Assembly: GCF_000711195.1 (NCBI RefSeq)
Contig: NZ_JOMR01000001.1
Coordinates: forward strand, 1,798,001 to 1,862,000
Reading direction: 5' to 3'
DNA: 64,000 bases
Origin: Thiomicrospira pelophila DSM 1534
Lineage (GTDB): Bacteria > Pseudomonadota > Gammaproteobacteria > Thiomicrospirales > Thiomicrospiraceae
This document shows positions 15,961 through 27,511 of the stretch, piece after piece. The notes under the pieces were generated by a model. That model was not told where the DNA came from. It ran no database searches and saw only the letters and a list, made by a program, of their open reading frames with translations. Positions within the stretch are counted from its first letter, which is position 1. Each line of letters begins with the position of its first letter. Made by a program: the position numbers and the translations under genes.

Positions 15961-16962
15961 TTAGTATTCGTCTTCGACAATGTACAAAGGACGACCTTTA
16001 CTTTCCAAGTAAATGCGACCGATATACTCACCGATGACACCCAACACAATTAACTGCGTGCTGCCCAAAAACAAAATCGCGGTAAACATCGAAGCATAAC
16101 CTGGTAAGTCAACACCATAGATTAAGGTGCGCAGAATGATCCAAGAACCGTAAAAAATAGATAAGCACCACGCTACTAAACCAACGTATAGCCAAACTCG
16201 TAATGGTGCGGTCGAAAAGCTGGTAATCCCTTCTAAAGCTAGATTCCAAAGTTTCCATGCGTTAAAACTGGTTTGACCAGCTTGACGTTCATCACGCTGA
16301 TATTCGATCGTATGTGTTTTAAAGCCAACCCATGCGAAAATACCTTTCATAAAACGCTGAGTTTCACCCATTAACTTAATCGCTTCAACACAACGACGTG
16401 ATACCAATCGAAAATCCCCCACATTCTCTGGAATACGGTTAACTGAAATCTTATTATTGAGGCGATAAAAAAAATTGGCACTCCAGCGTTTGAAAAAGCT
16501 ATCTTTACTCCGGTCGGTGCGCTTTGCAAGCACCACGTCTATGCCGTCTTCTCGCCAAATTCGTACCATTTCGGGAATAAGTTCAGGCGGATCCTGTAAA
16601 TCCACATCCATCGGAATCAGGGCCTTACCATCAGCAAAATCGATACCGGCCGATAGAGCCGCTTCTTTGCCAAAATTGCGCGAAAAGTTAATGATGCGAA
16701 TTTGCGGATAATCTAATTTGGCCTGCTGTAACACACCTAAAGTGTTATCACGACTGCCATCGTTGACAAATACTAACTCGTAACTTAAATCAAGACTTTT
16801 TAGAATCGGTTCAATCGTCGTTAAAAAAATCGGTATGACAGCTTCTTCGTTGTAGCAAGGCACCACAATCGATAAATCGACACGTGAGTCTAAATCCTGA
16901 TCCAAATTCGATAACACCACGCCACGACCCTGACTGGAAATTGACGACTTTATTGATTGCAT
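15961..16962 (-). CDS. GtrB-like GT2 polyprenyl-phosphate glycosyltransferase
   Basis: A 333-aa family 2 glycosyltransferase with two C-terminal membrane helices. The GT-A domain shows LSIVVPCYNEEAVIP, LVFVNDGSRDNTL, NFSRNFGKEAALSAGID, the metal-binding DVDLQDPPELIPEM, and KRTDRSKDSFFKR. The membrane part (VWLYVGLVAWCLSIFYG and SMFTAILFLGSTQLIVLGVIGEYIGRIY) fits GtrB/DPM1-type enzymes that load a sugar onto undecaprenyl phosphate at the cytoplasmic face. The sugar cannot be predicted. Only 3 bp separate it from each neighbour in the cassette. Confidence 0.9.
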   Translation of the reverse strand: MQSIKSSISSQGRGVVLSNLDQDLDSRVDLSIVVPCYNEEAVIPIFLTTIEPILKSLDLSYELVFVNDGSRDNTLGVLQQAKLDYPQIRIINFSRNFGKEAALSAGIDFADGKALIPMDVDLQDPPELIPEMVRIWREDGIDVVLAKRTDRSKDSFFKRWSANFFYRLNNKISVNRIPENVGDFRLVSRRCVEAIKLMGETQRFMKGIFAWVGFKTHTIEYQRDERQAGQTSFNAWKLWNLALEGITSFSTAPLRVWLYVGLVAWCLSIFYGSWIILRTLIYGVDLPGYASMFTAILFLGSTQLIVLGVIGEYIGRIYLESKGRPLYIVEDEY

Positions 16963-16965
16963 AAC

Positions 16966-18564
16966 TTATTCCTCAATGACTTTAGCAAGCGCAACACCTC
17001 GGCCTTGCCATACCCATTCTAATTCCTTAAATTTGCGTTGTAATACGTCGGTTTTACCAAATACAATTTCACCGGATTTTGGCATTCTCATCGGTGTCAA
17101 CTGTTCTGCGACCACATTAAAACTTGGCATTTCAATACAACAGGTCACGACCTCAAGCTCATTTGCCTTCACATAGTTCGCGGCTTCTACAATCGGTTTT
17201 TGCTGTAGCTCAGCTGCATAATTTAAAACTGCGTAGTTCAGTACCAAGGTCATTACAACACCAGCCATCACGACTTTTGTCGCAGTCCCCCACTTTACCC
17301 AAAAAAGTAATAGACCTGCTATGGCTAAGAATGCCATCCAGCTAAAATAGCCGGCTGTAATATATTGTGTCGCTTGACCATAAGTTTCAACCAAATATGG
17401 GTTTTTCTCGCTCGCCATTAACCATTCTATAAGCCAAGGTACACTAGCCAAGAAAGCAGCCACTATCAACAAGGTTAATCCCAAGCCCCAACGGGTACCG
17501 TTTTGTCTTACAAAATAAGCCATCGCAATAATAACCGGCGGCACACCATACATTAAATAATGCGGCAACTTAGTTGCGGCGAGGGTAAAAAACACTAACA
17601 CCAATAAAAACCAAATCCCCATCACCTGCCATAGAGATGACTGCTTAGACCAGTTCCACCAAGGCCGCATAGCTTGAATCAGTAACGGAAAAAATGGCAA
17701 CGTTAAAAATACTAGAGCAACAATGTAATAAAGTGGATTGCCACTGTGACCCTCCATGGGGTTCATAAAACGACCTACATTATGAACGCCAAAAAATTCG
17801 TTAATAAAATCTTGGCCAAATAACGCCACCTGTAGCACATACCAAGGTAGTGCAATCAGTATCAGTAATAACCACCCTTTCCAGGCTAAAATCATTTGTT
17901 TTAAAGTGATCCACTTACGCCCAATCACCAGGTGTACAAATAACGCACCGGCCACAACCACTAAAGCAATTGGACCTTTAGCTAAGATTCCAAAACCGGT
18001 CCAAATAAACGCCCAATTTAAATCTGATTCACGCTGACTAGTTAGGAAGTCCAATGCTTTATACATGGCTAAAGAAATAAATAGAATCAACCATGCATCT
18101 GGAATGGCCGCTTTAAAAATTACCGCCATGCCCGCGCTGAAAAACCCTATCCAAATACTTAGCCAGGCAGTTTGGTGGTCGACATGACGCTGTAAGAACT
18201 TGAAAGTGACCCACAACCAAATACCCAACGCTACAAGCGATGGTAATCGATAAGCCAAGTTGCCATCTCCGACTAAACCCAATCCAATTGATTGTAGCCA
18301 ATACATCAAAACGGGTTTATGAAAGAAAGGTTCGCCATTGAGCATAGTGGCCCACCATTGTCCACTTAACACCATTTCACGAGAAACGGCAGCGTAAGCT
18401 CCCTCGTCCATGTCAAATAAAGGTAAATAAAAGGCCGGCCATAAATATAAAAATATCATGATGAGCGTGAAAAAAACCAACAGCACTAACTTAGTTTGGT
18501 TTTCCCCTATAAGAAAGCTTTCTATTTTCGACTGGAGAGATGGGGTTTGATCTGATGACGTCAC
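16966..18564 (-). CDS. GT39/ArnT-like membrane glycosyltransferase
   Basis: A 532-aa polytopic protein, about twelve hydrophobic segments, of the dolichyl-mannosyltransferase/ArnT superfamily. After the first helix it has the characteristic acidic loop FDMDEGAYAAVSREMV, then GEPFFHKPVLMYWLQ, and further on KLPHYLMYGVPPVIIA. Such enzymes transfer a sugar from polyprenyl-phosphate to an acceptor on the periplasmic side. With the GtrA and GtrB partners this predicts a complete cassette that decorates a surface glycan or lipid A; the acceptor is not visible from sequence. First gene of the cassette. Confidence 0.87.
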   Translation of the reverse strand: MTSSDQTPSLQSKIESFLIGENQTKLVLLVFFTLIMIFLYLWPAFYLPLFDMDEGAYAAVSREMVLSGQWWATMLNGEPFFHKPVLMYWLQSIGLGLVGDGNLAYRLPSLVALGIWLWVTFKFLQRHVDHQTAWLSIWIGFFSAGMAVIFKAAIPDAWLILFISLAMYKALDFLTSQRESDLNWAFIWTGFGILAKGPIALVVVAGALFVHLVIGRKWITLKQMILAWKGWLLLILIALPWYVLQVALFGQDFINEFFGVHNVGRFMNPMEGHSGNPLYYIVALVFLTLPFFPLLIQAMRPWWNWSKQSSLWQVMGIWFLLVLVFFTLAATKLPHYLMYGVPPVIIAMAYFVRQNGTRWGLGLTLLIVAAFLASVPWLIEWLMASEKNPYLVETYGQATQYITAGYFSWMAFLAIAGLLLFWVKWGTATKVVMAGVVMTLVLNYAVLNYAAELQQKPIVEAANYVKANELEVVTCCIEMPSFNVVAEQLTPMRMPKSGEIVFGKTDVLQRKFKELEWVWQGRGVALAKVIEE

Positions 18565-18761
18565 ACTGATTACCTGTGAAAAGAATAAAAAATGGCAATT
18601 ACTAGGGCTTATTCTACATAGCTCAATATCTGAAACCAGCCGTTAAGCCAGTTTAAAGAAGCCCTATTTAGCGAAGCAATGTTAACAGAAATATTTGGAA
18701 AGTCTAACCAGGAATGGCGACCAAGTGGTTTAGTAGGCGTTCATTGAAATCAACATTCAAC

Positions 18762-19160
18762 TCAGTAGCGTTGTTGAATATAGCGTTTAAACGTCAATAG
18801 TTCGGTATGGATCTGCTTAATTTTGTCAAGTGAATTAGTAGCAACATCTTCCTGTACCGCACTTTCTATTAAGTCTTGGGTGTAATTTGCTTGGCTTAAA
18901 CGTGCTTTTGCACCAGGAATGGTATAGCCCTGCTCATGCAGCAAGCTTTTAATTTCAATTAAAAGCTCTACATCCGCTTTTTGATAATAGCGCCGACCGC
19001 GACGTTTGTTCGGGTTAAGTTGAGGAAACACTTGCTCCCAGTAACGCAATACGTGAGATTTGAGCTGACAAATCTGACTGACCTCACCGATGGTGAAGTA
19101 CTTTTTGTCCGGTAGATTAATTTCTAACTGCGGTTGCGTACTGGATTTCGTGCTAGGCAT
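18762..19160 (-). CDS. MerR-family regulator adjoining ihfA
   Basis: A 132-aa DNA-binding protein. The winged helix-turn-helix is [22 protein letters not shown], followed by the wing [22 protein letters not shown] and the second helix pair [13 protein letters not shown]. The remainder is a short helical dimerisation arm; no metal-binding cysteine cluster like MerR/CueR is seen. A MerR-like gene directly after ihfA is a conserved arrangement in gammaproteobacteria; its target is unknown to me. The start overlaps the ihfA stop by 8 bp. The 197 bp downstream (18565-18761) hold no gene that I can support. Confidence 0.9.
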   Translation of the reverse strand: MPSTKSSTQPQLEINLPDKKYFTIGEVSQICQLKSHVLRYWEQVFPQLNPNKRRGRRYYQKADVELLIEIKSLLHEQGYTIPGAKARLSQANYTQDLIESAVQEDVATNSLDKIKQIHTELLTFKRYIQQRY

Positions 19161-19440
19161 TATCTATTTGCGCTCTCAATTTTTGTCCTGGCTTAAAGGT
19201 TACCACACGACGAGCAGTGATCGGCACCTCTTCACCAGTGCGAGGGTTGCGCCCTGGACGTGAGTTTTTGTCTCTCAATTCAAAATTTCCAAACCCAGAA
19301 ATTTTAACGCATTCGCCACCGACCAATACATCGGTAATTTCTTCGAAAAATTGTTCAACTAACTCTTTGGATTCACGCTTATTAAACCCATACATATCCG
19401 CTAGTGATTCCGAAATTTCGGCTTTTGTTAAAGTGGCCAT
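19153..19440 (-). CDS. ihfA: Integration host factor alpha subunit
   Basis: A 95-aa DNA-bending protein of the HU/IHF family. Starts [15 protein letters not shown]. The IHF-alpha form is identified by [25 protein letters not shown], whose proline intercalates in DNA, and by [15 protein letters not shown]. It follows pheT by 12 bp, as in E. coli and relatives, and overlaps the MerR-like gene. Confidence 0.97.
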   Translation of the reverse strand: MATLTKAEISESLADMYGFNKRESKELVEQFFEEITDVLVGGECVKISGFGNFELRDKNSRPGRNPRTGEEVPITARRVVTFKPGQKLRAQIDNA

Positions 19441-19452
19441 GAATTTTATCCT

Positions 19453-21831
19453 TTATCTTAGTTGGGCACCCACCGCTTGGTGAGTTTTTTCAATAATTTT
19501 TTGAATTAACGCATCGACTTCTTCATCTTGTAAAGTTCGATCATGGTGTTGGATTTTTAAACTCAAGGCAACGCTCTTATGAGTTTCGGCTACCCCCTGT
19601 CCTTGGTAAATATCAAATACCTGCACGTTTTTAAGTAAGTCCGAATCAACCTGATAAATCGCATCTGTTAAGGCTTGGGCTGAGACGCTTCTTTCCACCA
19701 GTAAGGCTAAGTCGCGCTGTACTTCTGGAAATTTAGAAATGCCACTCACGACCGGTACTTGCATGGTTAACAAACTATCCATGAAGATCTGGAACATAAA
19801 TACCGAGCCATTCAAACCAAAGCTTTTTTGCCACTGTGGATGCAATTGACCCATGATACCAACATGCTGGTCGCCCAGCATAATCGCCGCGCACTGACCT
19901 GGATGAAACTCTGGTGACTGAGTAGTGACGAAACGCACTTGACCGTGCAAATGACTCATCGCCAATAGGTTTTCTACATCACCTTTTAAATCAAAAAAGT
20001 CCACCGAACGCGAGTTTTCACTCCAACCAAAAGGCGCCACATCACCACAAATCGCACCACCGATTACTGGGGTTTGTTGAATTTCTGTATTTTCACGGCT
20101 AAAAATCAAACCGGTTTCAAATAGACGCACGCGACTTTGTTGACGTTTTTGATTGTAACTAATGCTTTGCAACAAACCAGGGAAAAGGCTGGTGCGCATG
20201 GCTTTCATGTCTTCAGAAATGGGGTTCTGTAACAACACATAAGGAATTTCAGGCGAAAGTTTTTGCAACGCAGTTTCTTCTACAAAACTATAGGTAATCA
20301 CCTCATGATAACCTCGCTGCACCATCGCCTGACGTAGCATTTGTGTGTCTTGCTCCGACTCAGGTAAAGGCTTCAAACTCAATGGCATATTCACTTGAGA
20401 TGACGACAAATTGTTATAGCCATACACCCGTGCAATTTCTTCAATCAAATCGACTTCAATTTGCATATCAAAACGATAAGAAGGTGCAACCACCTGCCAA
20501 CCGGATTGAGTTAACGATACATCACAACCCAACCGAGTCAAAATGTCTGTAATAAACTGATCTTCGATTACGGCACCAAGTAGTTGATGTAAGCGTGCTC
20601 GACGTAATTCAATCACGCTGGCTTGTGGCATCGCGCTGACATCCATTACTTTTACCCACTCAGAAACCTTGCCACCAGCAATTTGCCCCAATAGGTCCAA
20701 GGCTCTGGCTAAAGCTCGCTCAGGCAGCAAGGGATCGACACCACGTTCAAAACGATGTGACGAATCGGTATGCAAGCCATACTGACGAGCCTTACCCACA
20801 ATCGCTAAAGGTGAGAAATGTGCACATTCAAAAAATAAACGCTGGGTTGAATCGGTTACCGATGTCGCCAGGCCACCCATAATACCGGCTAATGCAATGG
20901 CACCTGAATCATCCGCAATTACTAGGGTATTATCTTTAAGCGTGAGTTGTTTTCCATCTAGCGTAACAATTGATTCGCCTTGTTTGGATAGACGCACTTG
21001 AATCTTGCCTTGGAGTTTATCCGCATCAAACGCGTGCATCGGCTGACCCAGTTCCAACATGACATAGTTGGTGATATCCACCGTTAAACTAATCGGGCGT
21101 AAACCTGAACGTTCTAAACGCTCTATCATCCAATCCGGCGTCGATGCGTTGGCGTCATAACCCTCGACGATACAACCCAAATATTTAGGGCAGGCCTGGT
21201 GGTTATCGACCATGACTTGCTGATTACACACCCCTACTGACTTAACTTGATAATCGGCATAAGGCTGTTTGAATTCTGCACCACTGACGACCGCCAACTC
21301 GCGCGCTAAACCTTCAACACTTAAACAATCCGCACGATTGGGTGTTAAGTCGACATCAATCATCATGTCATCTAGGTTTAAATATCGGCGAATATCTTCA
21401 CCAATCGGGGCATCTTCGGCCAATACTTTTAAGCCGTCGTAATCTTGTTCTAAGCCCAACTCATCGCCTGAGCACAACATGCCAAATGACTCAACACCGC
21501 GTAACTTGGCTTTCTTAATTTTAAAATCACCCGGCAGTTTCGCCCCTACTACCGCACAAGGAACTTTCATCCCCACCACAACATTGGGGGCACCGCACAC
21601 GATTTGCAAAAGCTCATCTTGGTCAACATCCACTTTGGTTACGTTCAATTTTTCAGCATCTGGATGTTTCTCTACCGCTACCACTTGACCCACCACCACA
21701 CCCGAAAATTCAGGTGCAACAGATTCAAGCGCATCGACTTCTAGTCCGGCTAAACTTAAGGCTTCCGCCAATGTATTTGAATCCCAATCTGGATTAACCC
21801 AGCTTCTTAACCATTGTTCACTTAATTTCAT
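19453..21831 (-). CDS. pheT: Phenylalanyl-tRNA synthetase beta subunit
   Basis: A 792-aa subunit of the (alpha-beta)2 enzyme. N-terminal region [14 protein letters not shown]; tRNA-binding EMAP/OB domain with [23 protein letters not shown] (~47-69); [22 protein letters not shown]; the B3/B4 editing region with [19 protein letters not shown]5 with [15 protein letters not shown]; and a C-terminal ferredoxin-like anticodon domain [20 protein letters not shown]. Length matches E. coli PheT (795). It lies 57 bp downstream of pheS on the same strand. A variant palindrome GCAGGCCTGGTGG at 21190 encodes HQAC. Confidence 0.97.
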   Translation of the reverse strand: MKLSEQWLRSWVNPDWDSNTLAEALSLAGLEVDALESVAPEFSGVVVGQVVAVEKHPDAEKLNVTKVDVDQDELLQIVCGAPNVVVGMKVPCAVVGAKLPGDFKIKKAKLRGVESFGMLCSGDELGLEQDYDGLKVLAEDAPIGEDIRRYLNLDDMMIDVDLTPNRADCLSVEGLARELAVVSGAEFKQPYADYQVKSVGVCNQQVMVDNHQACPKYLGCIVEGYDANASTPDWMIERLERSGLRPISLTVDITNYVMLELGQPMHAFDADKLQGKIQVRLSKQGESIVTLDGKQLTLKDNTLVIADDSGAIALAGIMGGLATSVTDSTQRLFFECAHFSPLAIVGKARQYGLHTDSSHRFERGVDPLLPERALARALDLLGQIAGGKVSEWVKVMDVSAMPQASVIELRRARLHQLLGAVIEDQFITDILTRLGCDVSLTQSGWQVVAPSYRFDMQIEVDLIEEIARVYGYNNLSSSQVNMPLSLKPLPESEQDTQMLRQAMVQRGYHEVITYSFVEETALQKLSPEIPYVLLQNPISEDMKAMRTSLFPGLLQSISYNQKRQQSRVRLFETGLIFSRENTEIQQTPVIGGAICGDVAPFGWSENSRSVDFFDLKGDVENLLAMSHLHGQVRFVTTQSPEFHPGQCAAIMLGDQHVGIMGQLHPQWQKSFGLNGSVFMFQIFMDSLLTMQVPVVSGISKFPEVQRDLALLVERSVSAQALTDAIYQVDSDLLKNVQVFDIYQGQGVAETHKSVALSLKIQHHDRTLQDEEVDALIQKIIEKTHQAVGAQLR

Positions 21832-21888
21832 TGCTATAACTCATTCAAAATTCGATTTTGTGCCTTGCGAACAAAGCACCAGGCCTGC

Positions 21889-22971
<1,083 letters not shown>

Positions 22972-22985
22972 TTAAAATGTGTGAC

Positions 22986-23008
22986 AAAAAAGGGGCATGA
23001 TGCCCCTT
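22986..23008 (-). terminator. Intrinsic terminator after rplT
   Basis: An 8-bp GC-rich stem (AAGGGGCA, arms 22990-22997 and 23001-23008, 3-nt loop) followed on the minus strand by six T. It lies 22 bp after the rplT stop, so rplT and pheS may be only partly co-transcribed. Confidence 0.85.
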
Positions 23009-23030
23009 CCCTTTGAACCTTGCTTGATGC

Positions 23031-23387
23031 TTAGGCTAAAGCCGCTTTCGCTTTTTCAGCTATCGCAGCAAACGCTGGCGCATCATGAATTGCGATGTCA
23101 GACAACACCTTACGATCCACTGCTACACCCGCTTTGCTCAAGCCGTTGATGAAACGGCTATATGTCATACCATTGATGCGTGCCGCAGCGTTAATACGCG
23201 CGATCCACAAACGACGGAATTGACGTTTTCTTTGACGACGGTCACGGTATGCATATTGACCCGCTTTAATAACCGCTTGATTGGCTGTAGTAAATTGCTT
23301 GCGACGGGCACCGTAGTAACCTTTCGCAGCCTTCATTACCTTCTTGTGGGCTTTACGCGCCACAACGCCTCTTTTCACTCTTGCCAT
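23031..23387 (-). CDS. rplT: 50S ribosomal protein L20
   Basis: A 118-aa, highly basic protein that starts [19 protein letters not shown] and contains the family core [35 protein letters not shown] and [20 protein letters not shown]. It is an early 23S rRNA-binding assembly protein that in enteric bacteria also represses its own operon. It follows rpmI by 16 bp. Confidence 0.98.
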   Translation of the reverse strand: MARVKRGVVARKAHKKVMKAAKGYYGARRKQFTTANQAVIKAGQYAYRDRRQRKRQFRRLWIARINAAARINGMTYSRFINGLSKAGVAVDRKVLSDIAIHDAPAFAAIAEKAKAALA

Positions 23388-23403
23388 GTTCTAATCTCCT
23401 TGA

Positions 23404-23601
23404 CTATAGGTACGGTAGCATACGACGAACCATTGCCACATCGTGGTCATGGATCATGTTAGGCGCACGTAATTGGCGCTTACGCTTGGTCGACTTTTTA
23501 GTCAGGATATGACGCAAGTGAGCTTGTTTACACTTGAAACGGCCTGAACCAGTTTTTTTGAAGCGCTTAGCTGCGCCACTGTGTGATTTAATTTTTGGCA
23601 T
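23404..23601 (-). CDS. rpmI: 50S ribosomal protein L35
   Basis: A 65-aa basic protein: [20 protein letters not shown], then [23 protein letters not shown] and a terminal VRRMLPYL, the L35 pattern throughout. Translation is usually coupled to rplT, which begins 16 bp downstream. The 200 bp between infC and this gene contain the hairpins listed separately. Confidence 0.98.
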   Translation of the reverse strand: MPKIKSHSGAAKRFKKTGSGRFKCKQAHLRHILTKKSTKRKRQLRAPNMIHDHDVAMVRRMLPYL

Positions 23602-23674
23602 GTCAAACTCCGCATTTGGACATTATAGTTAGTGGTTAACAACCCTATCTATTTTGTCTGCCTTTAAACAAACA

Positions 23675-23761
23675 ACCTCTCAACGTATCACCGTCAAGAG
23701 GTCAGTCGGAACAACGAACAGCACTGAGGGAGCTGCACCAGTCAATTAACCCGAGGGTTAA
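23675..23761 (-). promoter_or_regulatory. Structured leader between infC and rpmI
   Basis: The 201-bp gap carries two inverted repeats: a perfect 7-bp stem TTAACCC/GGGTTAA (23746-23761) and a 6-bp ACCTCT/AGAGGT stem (23675-23702). In E. coli L20 represses rpmI-rplT by binding a folded leader here. A comparable leader is plausible by position, but I cannot match its sequence. No T-run follows either stem on the minus strand. Confidence 0.4.
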
Positions 23762-23802
23762 GAGCCGATTGTTGTAGTGGGTTTCAGTAAATTAAAATTT
23801 AC

Positions 23803-24360
23803 TTACTTACCTTTTTTTGTTGGCGCAATCATCATTTGCATCTGACGACCTTCCATCTTAGGTTCTTGTTCAACGGTCGCAACCTCTTGAACATCTTCCC
23901 GAACACGCGCCAACATTTTCATTCCCAGTTCCTTATGAGTGATTTCACGACCACGGAACCAAATGGTTACCTTGACGCGATCACCCTGTTCAAGAAAACG
24001 CATCAGGTTGCGAAGCTTTACCTGATAGTCCCCTTCCTCAGTTCCTGGGCGAAACTTAACTTCTTTTACTTGCACTTGCTTTTGATTTTTCTTAGCATCG
24101 TGCTGTTTTTTCTGTTGCTGATAAATATATTTACCGTAGTCCATAATTCGGCATACGGGCGGGTCGGCTTTCGCTGTAATTTCTACTAGATCCAAACCAG
24201 CTTCGGCCGCCATTTCTAAGGCTTCAGCAATGGATTTAATCCCCGCTTGCTCACCGTCCTGATCAATTAAACGCACCTCTTTAGCGGTAATCGCTTCGTT
24301 GATATTATCCTTAGGTGCTTCGGGTTGTTGTGGTCTTGGTCGACCTCTTCTTACAGCGAT
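23803..24360 (-). CDS. infC: Translation initiation factor IF-3, probable AUC start
   Basis: Prevents subunit joining and proofreads the initiator codon. The 185-aa protein from 24360 has the IF-3 N-domain ([40 protein letters not shown]), a lysine-rich linker ([15 protein letters not shown]), and the C-domain [40 protein letters not shown] strong GGAGGA (24373-24368) is followed after 7 nt by ATC, not ATG; no ATG is at the right distance. A TTG at 24375 overlaps the ribosome site itself and is less likely. E. coli infC uses AUU for IF-3 self-regulation, so AUC here fits the same logic. It lies 24 bp after thrS. Confidence 0.95.
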   Translation of the reverse strand: MAVRRGRPRPQQPEAPKDNINEAITAKEVRLIDQDGEQAGIKSIAEALEMAAEAGLDLVEITAKADPPVCRIMDYGKYIYQQQKKQHDAKKNQKQVQVKEVKFRPGTEEGDYQVKLRNLMRFLEQGDRVKVTIWFRGREITHKELGMKMLARVREDVQEVATVEQEPKMEGRQMQMMIAPTKKGK

Positions 24361-24384
24361 AGTTTTATCCTCCAACCATTATAT

Positions 24385-26319
24385 TCAATGCACTTGGTCC
24401 ACATTACGACCTAGATTCGAAATATCTCGCATCAACAAGTCCAACATGGCATCTAGAGAATAACTTCCTAAGTTATCTCCACCTCGTGCTCTCACATTTA
24501 CCGTGCCGTCCTGTACTTCTTGGTCACCTACGACCAAAATATAAGGCACACGTTGTAAAGTATGTTCGCGAATTTTAAACCCAACCTTTTCATTTCTCAA
24601 GTCTGTTTCGACTCTAAACCCCTGTTTTTTCAGATTTTCAGCAAATTTAGCCGCATAATCTGCATGGGTTTGCGAAATTGGCGCGATCACGACTTGAGTC
24701 GGCGCTAACCAGGTTGGGAATTTTCCTTCGTAATGTTCAATCAAAATCCCTACGAAACGTTCCAACGAACCTAAAATGGCTCGGTGAATCATGACGGGGT
24801 GATGTTTTTCGTTATCCTGACCGACATAAACCGCATCTAAACGCTCGGCCTGTGTCATTGAGAAGTCTAATTGAATCGTGCCACACTGCCACACACGCCC
24901 AATACAATCACGCAAGCTAAACTCAATCTTTGGGCCGTAAAACGCGCCCTCACCGGGTTGCAAGTCGTAGCTCAATCCGGCATCTTTCAAAGTTTGCTCT
25001 AAAGCCGATTCGGCTCGATCCCAAACTTCATCACTACCCACACGCTTTTCTGGACGGGTTGAGAACTTAACTTCAATTTGGTCAAAACCAAAATCAGCGT
25101 AAGTGCGGTAAACCATGTCAATGCAAGCCTGAACTTCCGACTTAATCTGATCTTCGGTACAGAAAATATGTGCATCATCCTGGGTAAACGAGCGCACACG
25201 CATTAAGCCGTGTAGCGTACCTGACGATTCATTACGGTGCACGGTTCCAAACTCAGCCACTCGCACTGGTAAATCACGATAACTATGCAACTGACGGTTA
25301 TAAACCATAATATGACCGGGACAATTCATCGGCTTGACTGCATAATCACGATGCTCAGTATGCGTAGTGAACATATTGTCTTTAAACTTGTCCCAGTGGC
25401 CGGACTTTTCCCACAACACACGATCCATAATTAACGGAGTACGAATTTCGTCATACCCATGCTGACCCAGCTGCTCGCGCATGTAATCTTCTACCACGCG
25501 ATACAAGGTGGTGCCTTTAGGGTGCCAAAATGCCATACCTGGCGCAATATCTTCAATATGAAATAAGTCCAACAATTTACCAAGTTTACGATGATCGCGC
25601 TTCTCGGCTTCTTCCATCATGGTTAAATAGTCGGCTAACTCCTGCTTTGAAGCAAATGCAACACCATAAATACGCTGCAGCATTTTATTGCTAGAATCAC
25701 CACGCCAATAAGCACCCGCTAGATGAGTCAACTTAAAGGCTTTGATATGTGTCATATTCGGCACATGTGGGCCACGACACATATCAACATATTCTTCGTG
25801 ATGATAAAGACCGAATGCTTTTTCATCCGGCAAATCAGCAACCAGTTCAAGCTTATAATCTTCATTACGAGCTTTAAACGTGGCAATCACCTCATCACGA
25901 GGGGTCATTTTCTTTTCAACCACGTAACCTGTTTTGGCCAAAGCTTGCATACGCTTCTCTAGGGCATTCAAGTCATCTGGCGTAAGCGATTCTTCGGTTT
26001 CAACATCATAATAAAACCCATTATCGATTACCGGACCAATCGCCATTTTTGCATCTGGATGCAATTGCTTTAATGCATGTCCTAATAAGTGCGCACAAGA
26101 GTGACGCATGATGTGCAAGCCATCTTCATCTTTAAGCGTGATGATCTGTAAATTCGCATCATCTTGAATTAGATCTGAAGCGTCCATTAAACGATTATTA
26201 ACACGCCCAGCAATCGTCGCCTTCGCCAAGCCAGAACCTATGTCCTGCGCCACCTGCATAATTGACACAGCGGAATCGTACTGTTTTTTTGAGCCATCAG
26301 GCAAAGTAATAACGGGCAT
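24385..26319 (-). CDS. thrS: Threonyl-tRNA synthetase
   Basis: A 644-aa class II synthetase. Domains in order: N1 TGS domain ([19 protein letters not shown]); N2 editing domain with [20 protein letters not shown] and the Cys/His motif [12 protein letters not shown]; class II core with motif 1 [21 protein letters not shown], zinc Cys in [13 protein letters not shown], motif 2 [35 protein letters not shown] and motif 3 [22 protein letters not shown]; and the anticodon-binding domain from ~545. Length and layout match E. coli ThrS (642). Leads the operon with infC, rpmI, rplT. Confidence 0.98.
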   Translation of the reverse strand: MPVITLPDGSKKQYDSAVSIMQVAQDIGSGLAKATIAGRVNNRLMDASDLIQDDANLQIITLKDEDGLHIMRHSCAHLLGHALKQLHPDAKMAIGPVIDNGFYYDVETEESLTPDDLNALEKRMQALAKTGYVVEKKMTPRDEVIATFKARNEDYKLELVADLPDEKAFGLYHHEEYVDMCRGPHVPNMTHIKAFKLTHLAGAYWRGDSSNKMLQRIYGVAFASKQELADYLTMMEEAEKRDHRKLGKLLDLFHIEDIAPGMAFWHPKGTTLYRVVEDYMREQLGQHGYDEIRTPLIMDRVLWEKSGHWDKFKDNMFTTHTEHRDYAVKPMNCPGHIMVYNRQLHSYRDLPVRVAEFGTVHRNESSGTLHGLMRVRSFTQDDAHIFCTEDQIKSEVQACIDMVYRTYADFGFDQIEVKFSTRPEKRVGSDEVWDRAESALEQTLKDAGLSYDLQPGEGAFYGPKIEFSLRDCIGRVWQCGTIQLDFSMTQAERLDAVYVGQDNEKHHPVMIHRAILGSLERFVGILIEHYEGKFPTWLAPTQVVIAPISQTHADYAAKFAENLKKQGFRVETDLRNEKVGFKIREHTLQRVPYILVVGDQEVQDGTVNVRARGGDNLGSYSLDAMLDLLMRDISNLGRNVDQVH

Positions 26320-26417
26320 ATATCTCTCACAACCAATTGATTGAAAAATGAAAACGTTAAATTATAGCACGGAATAAGCAAACACTTAATCCGCTAAACT
26401 TATATTTCGTCGACTAA

Positions 26418-27269
26418 CTAAGCATTGACCAGCTCTTGAGCTTTGTCAATAATCGTCAAAAATGTATCTTGGGTTAGGTTGAAACGCTCTAAAACCCGCA
26501 GGGTTGTAGCGTTAATTTTTTCACTATCACTTTGAACCAACCCATTTCGTCCCTGAACATATAAGGCCCCGACTTCGGCCAGAAAACCTACGTAAGCCGG
26601 GCGCTGAAAGTCTGTTTCAAGCAAATGTGGGGAGTGATGACCCAACACCCCCATGTAAACGTCCTTAGGAAACCCCCAGGTTTTTAATAAACGCGCGCCA
26701 ATATTAGCGTGTGAAAAACCCAGCATTTTATTCTCCAAGGTCACAAGTGCTGAAAGCTTGTGATGGCTGGCTTCCAGTACTGCTTTATAATCAACAAGGT
26801 CGCTTTGCAGCAACATATACTGGCCAACTTCATGCATCAGCCCTATCATAAACCCATAGTAAGGGTTCATTTTCAAACCGGCTGTCTTGGCTAAACCAGA
26901 GCCAATATGCGCGGCCAATAGCCCATGCTGCAAAAACACCTCTTGATCCAAGGCCGGATCGGGTTGAAAGGCCTCACTATAATTAATGGCTAAGGCTAAC
27001 ACGCGTAAATCATTCACCCCCAGGCGCGCAATCGCCTCCGGCAGGGTTGTGATCTCTTTACCCATTTGATATTTTGAGGAGTTAACCGCCTTAAGCAGGC
27101 CGGTGGTTAAACGGACGTCTTGCATAATTACTTGCGCCACTCGATCCACGTGTACACCGGCTGGATCTGACAATAATTTATTAAGCTTAAGTAACGCCTC
27201 CGGCATATGTGGCAAACGCTTTACTTCAGCCAGTGCACCCACTAACTGCTTGGTTGTAATTTGAGACAC
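26418..27269 (-). CDS. HDOD-domain protein
   Basis: A 283-aa protein consisting essentially of one HDOD domain: LPHMPEALLKLNKLLSDP, VIMQDVRLTTGLLKAVNSS, TLPEAIARLGVNDLRVLAL, a degenerate HD motif in GLMHEVGQYML, and FSHANIGARLLKTWGFP with LGHHSPH. HDOD proteins are non-catalytic relatives of HD phosphohydrolases found in signalling and cyclic-di-GMP contexts. No fused output domain is present. It is monocistronic, between thrS and the methyltransferase gene; 27270-27472 holds no gene. Confidence 0.88.
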   Translation of the reverse strand: MSQITTKQLVGALAEVKRLPHMPEALLKLNKLLSDPAGVHVDRVAQVIMQDVRLTTGLLKAVNSSKYQMGKEITTLPEAIARLGVNDLRVLALAINYSEAFQPDPALDQEVFLQHGLLAAHIGSGLAKTAGLKMNPYYGFMIGLMHEVGQYMLLQSDLVDYKAVLEASHHKLSALVTLENKMLGFSHANIGARLLKTWGFPKDVYMGVLGHHSPHLLETDFQRPAYVGFLAEVGALYVQGRNGLVQSDSEKINATTLRVLERFNLTQDTFLTIIDKAQELVNA

Positions 27270-27511
27270 CCGCTCGCTCCAGTCAAATCAAAAGGGTTAA
27301 AATTTTACAGCAAAACAATTGAGCGAATATTAAAAATGGAACTTCAAATTTAACTCTAGCATGTCAAGCATTCGCTCTGTTTCCTCCCCATAGAATTAAA
27401 TTTTCGCTATAATCAGCGTTTTGCAAAATACTGTCCACAAAACAGTCGAAACTATTTAGGTGTAAAGCGACCGTGTTTCAATCGGTTACACCGTACATAA
27501 AGGGTAATACA

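Noticed and set aside
27408-27413. TATAAT as promoter of the isoaspartyl methyltransferase-like gene
   Set aside because: Good -10 match, but nothing resembling a -35 at 16-19 bp, so not listed as a promoter.
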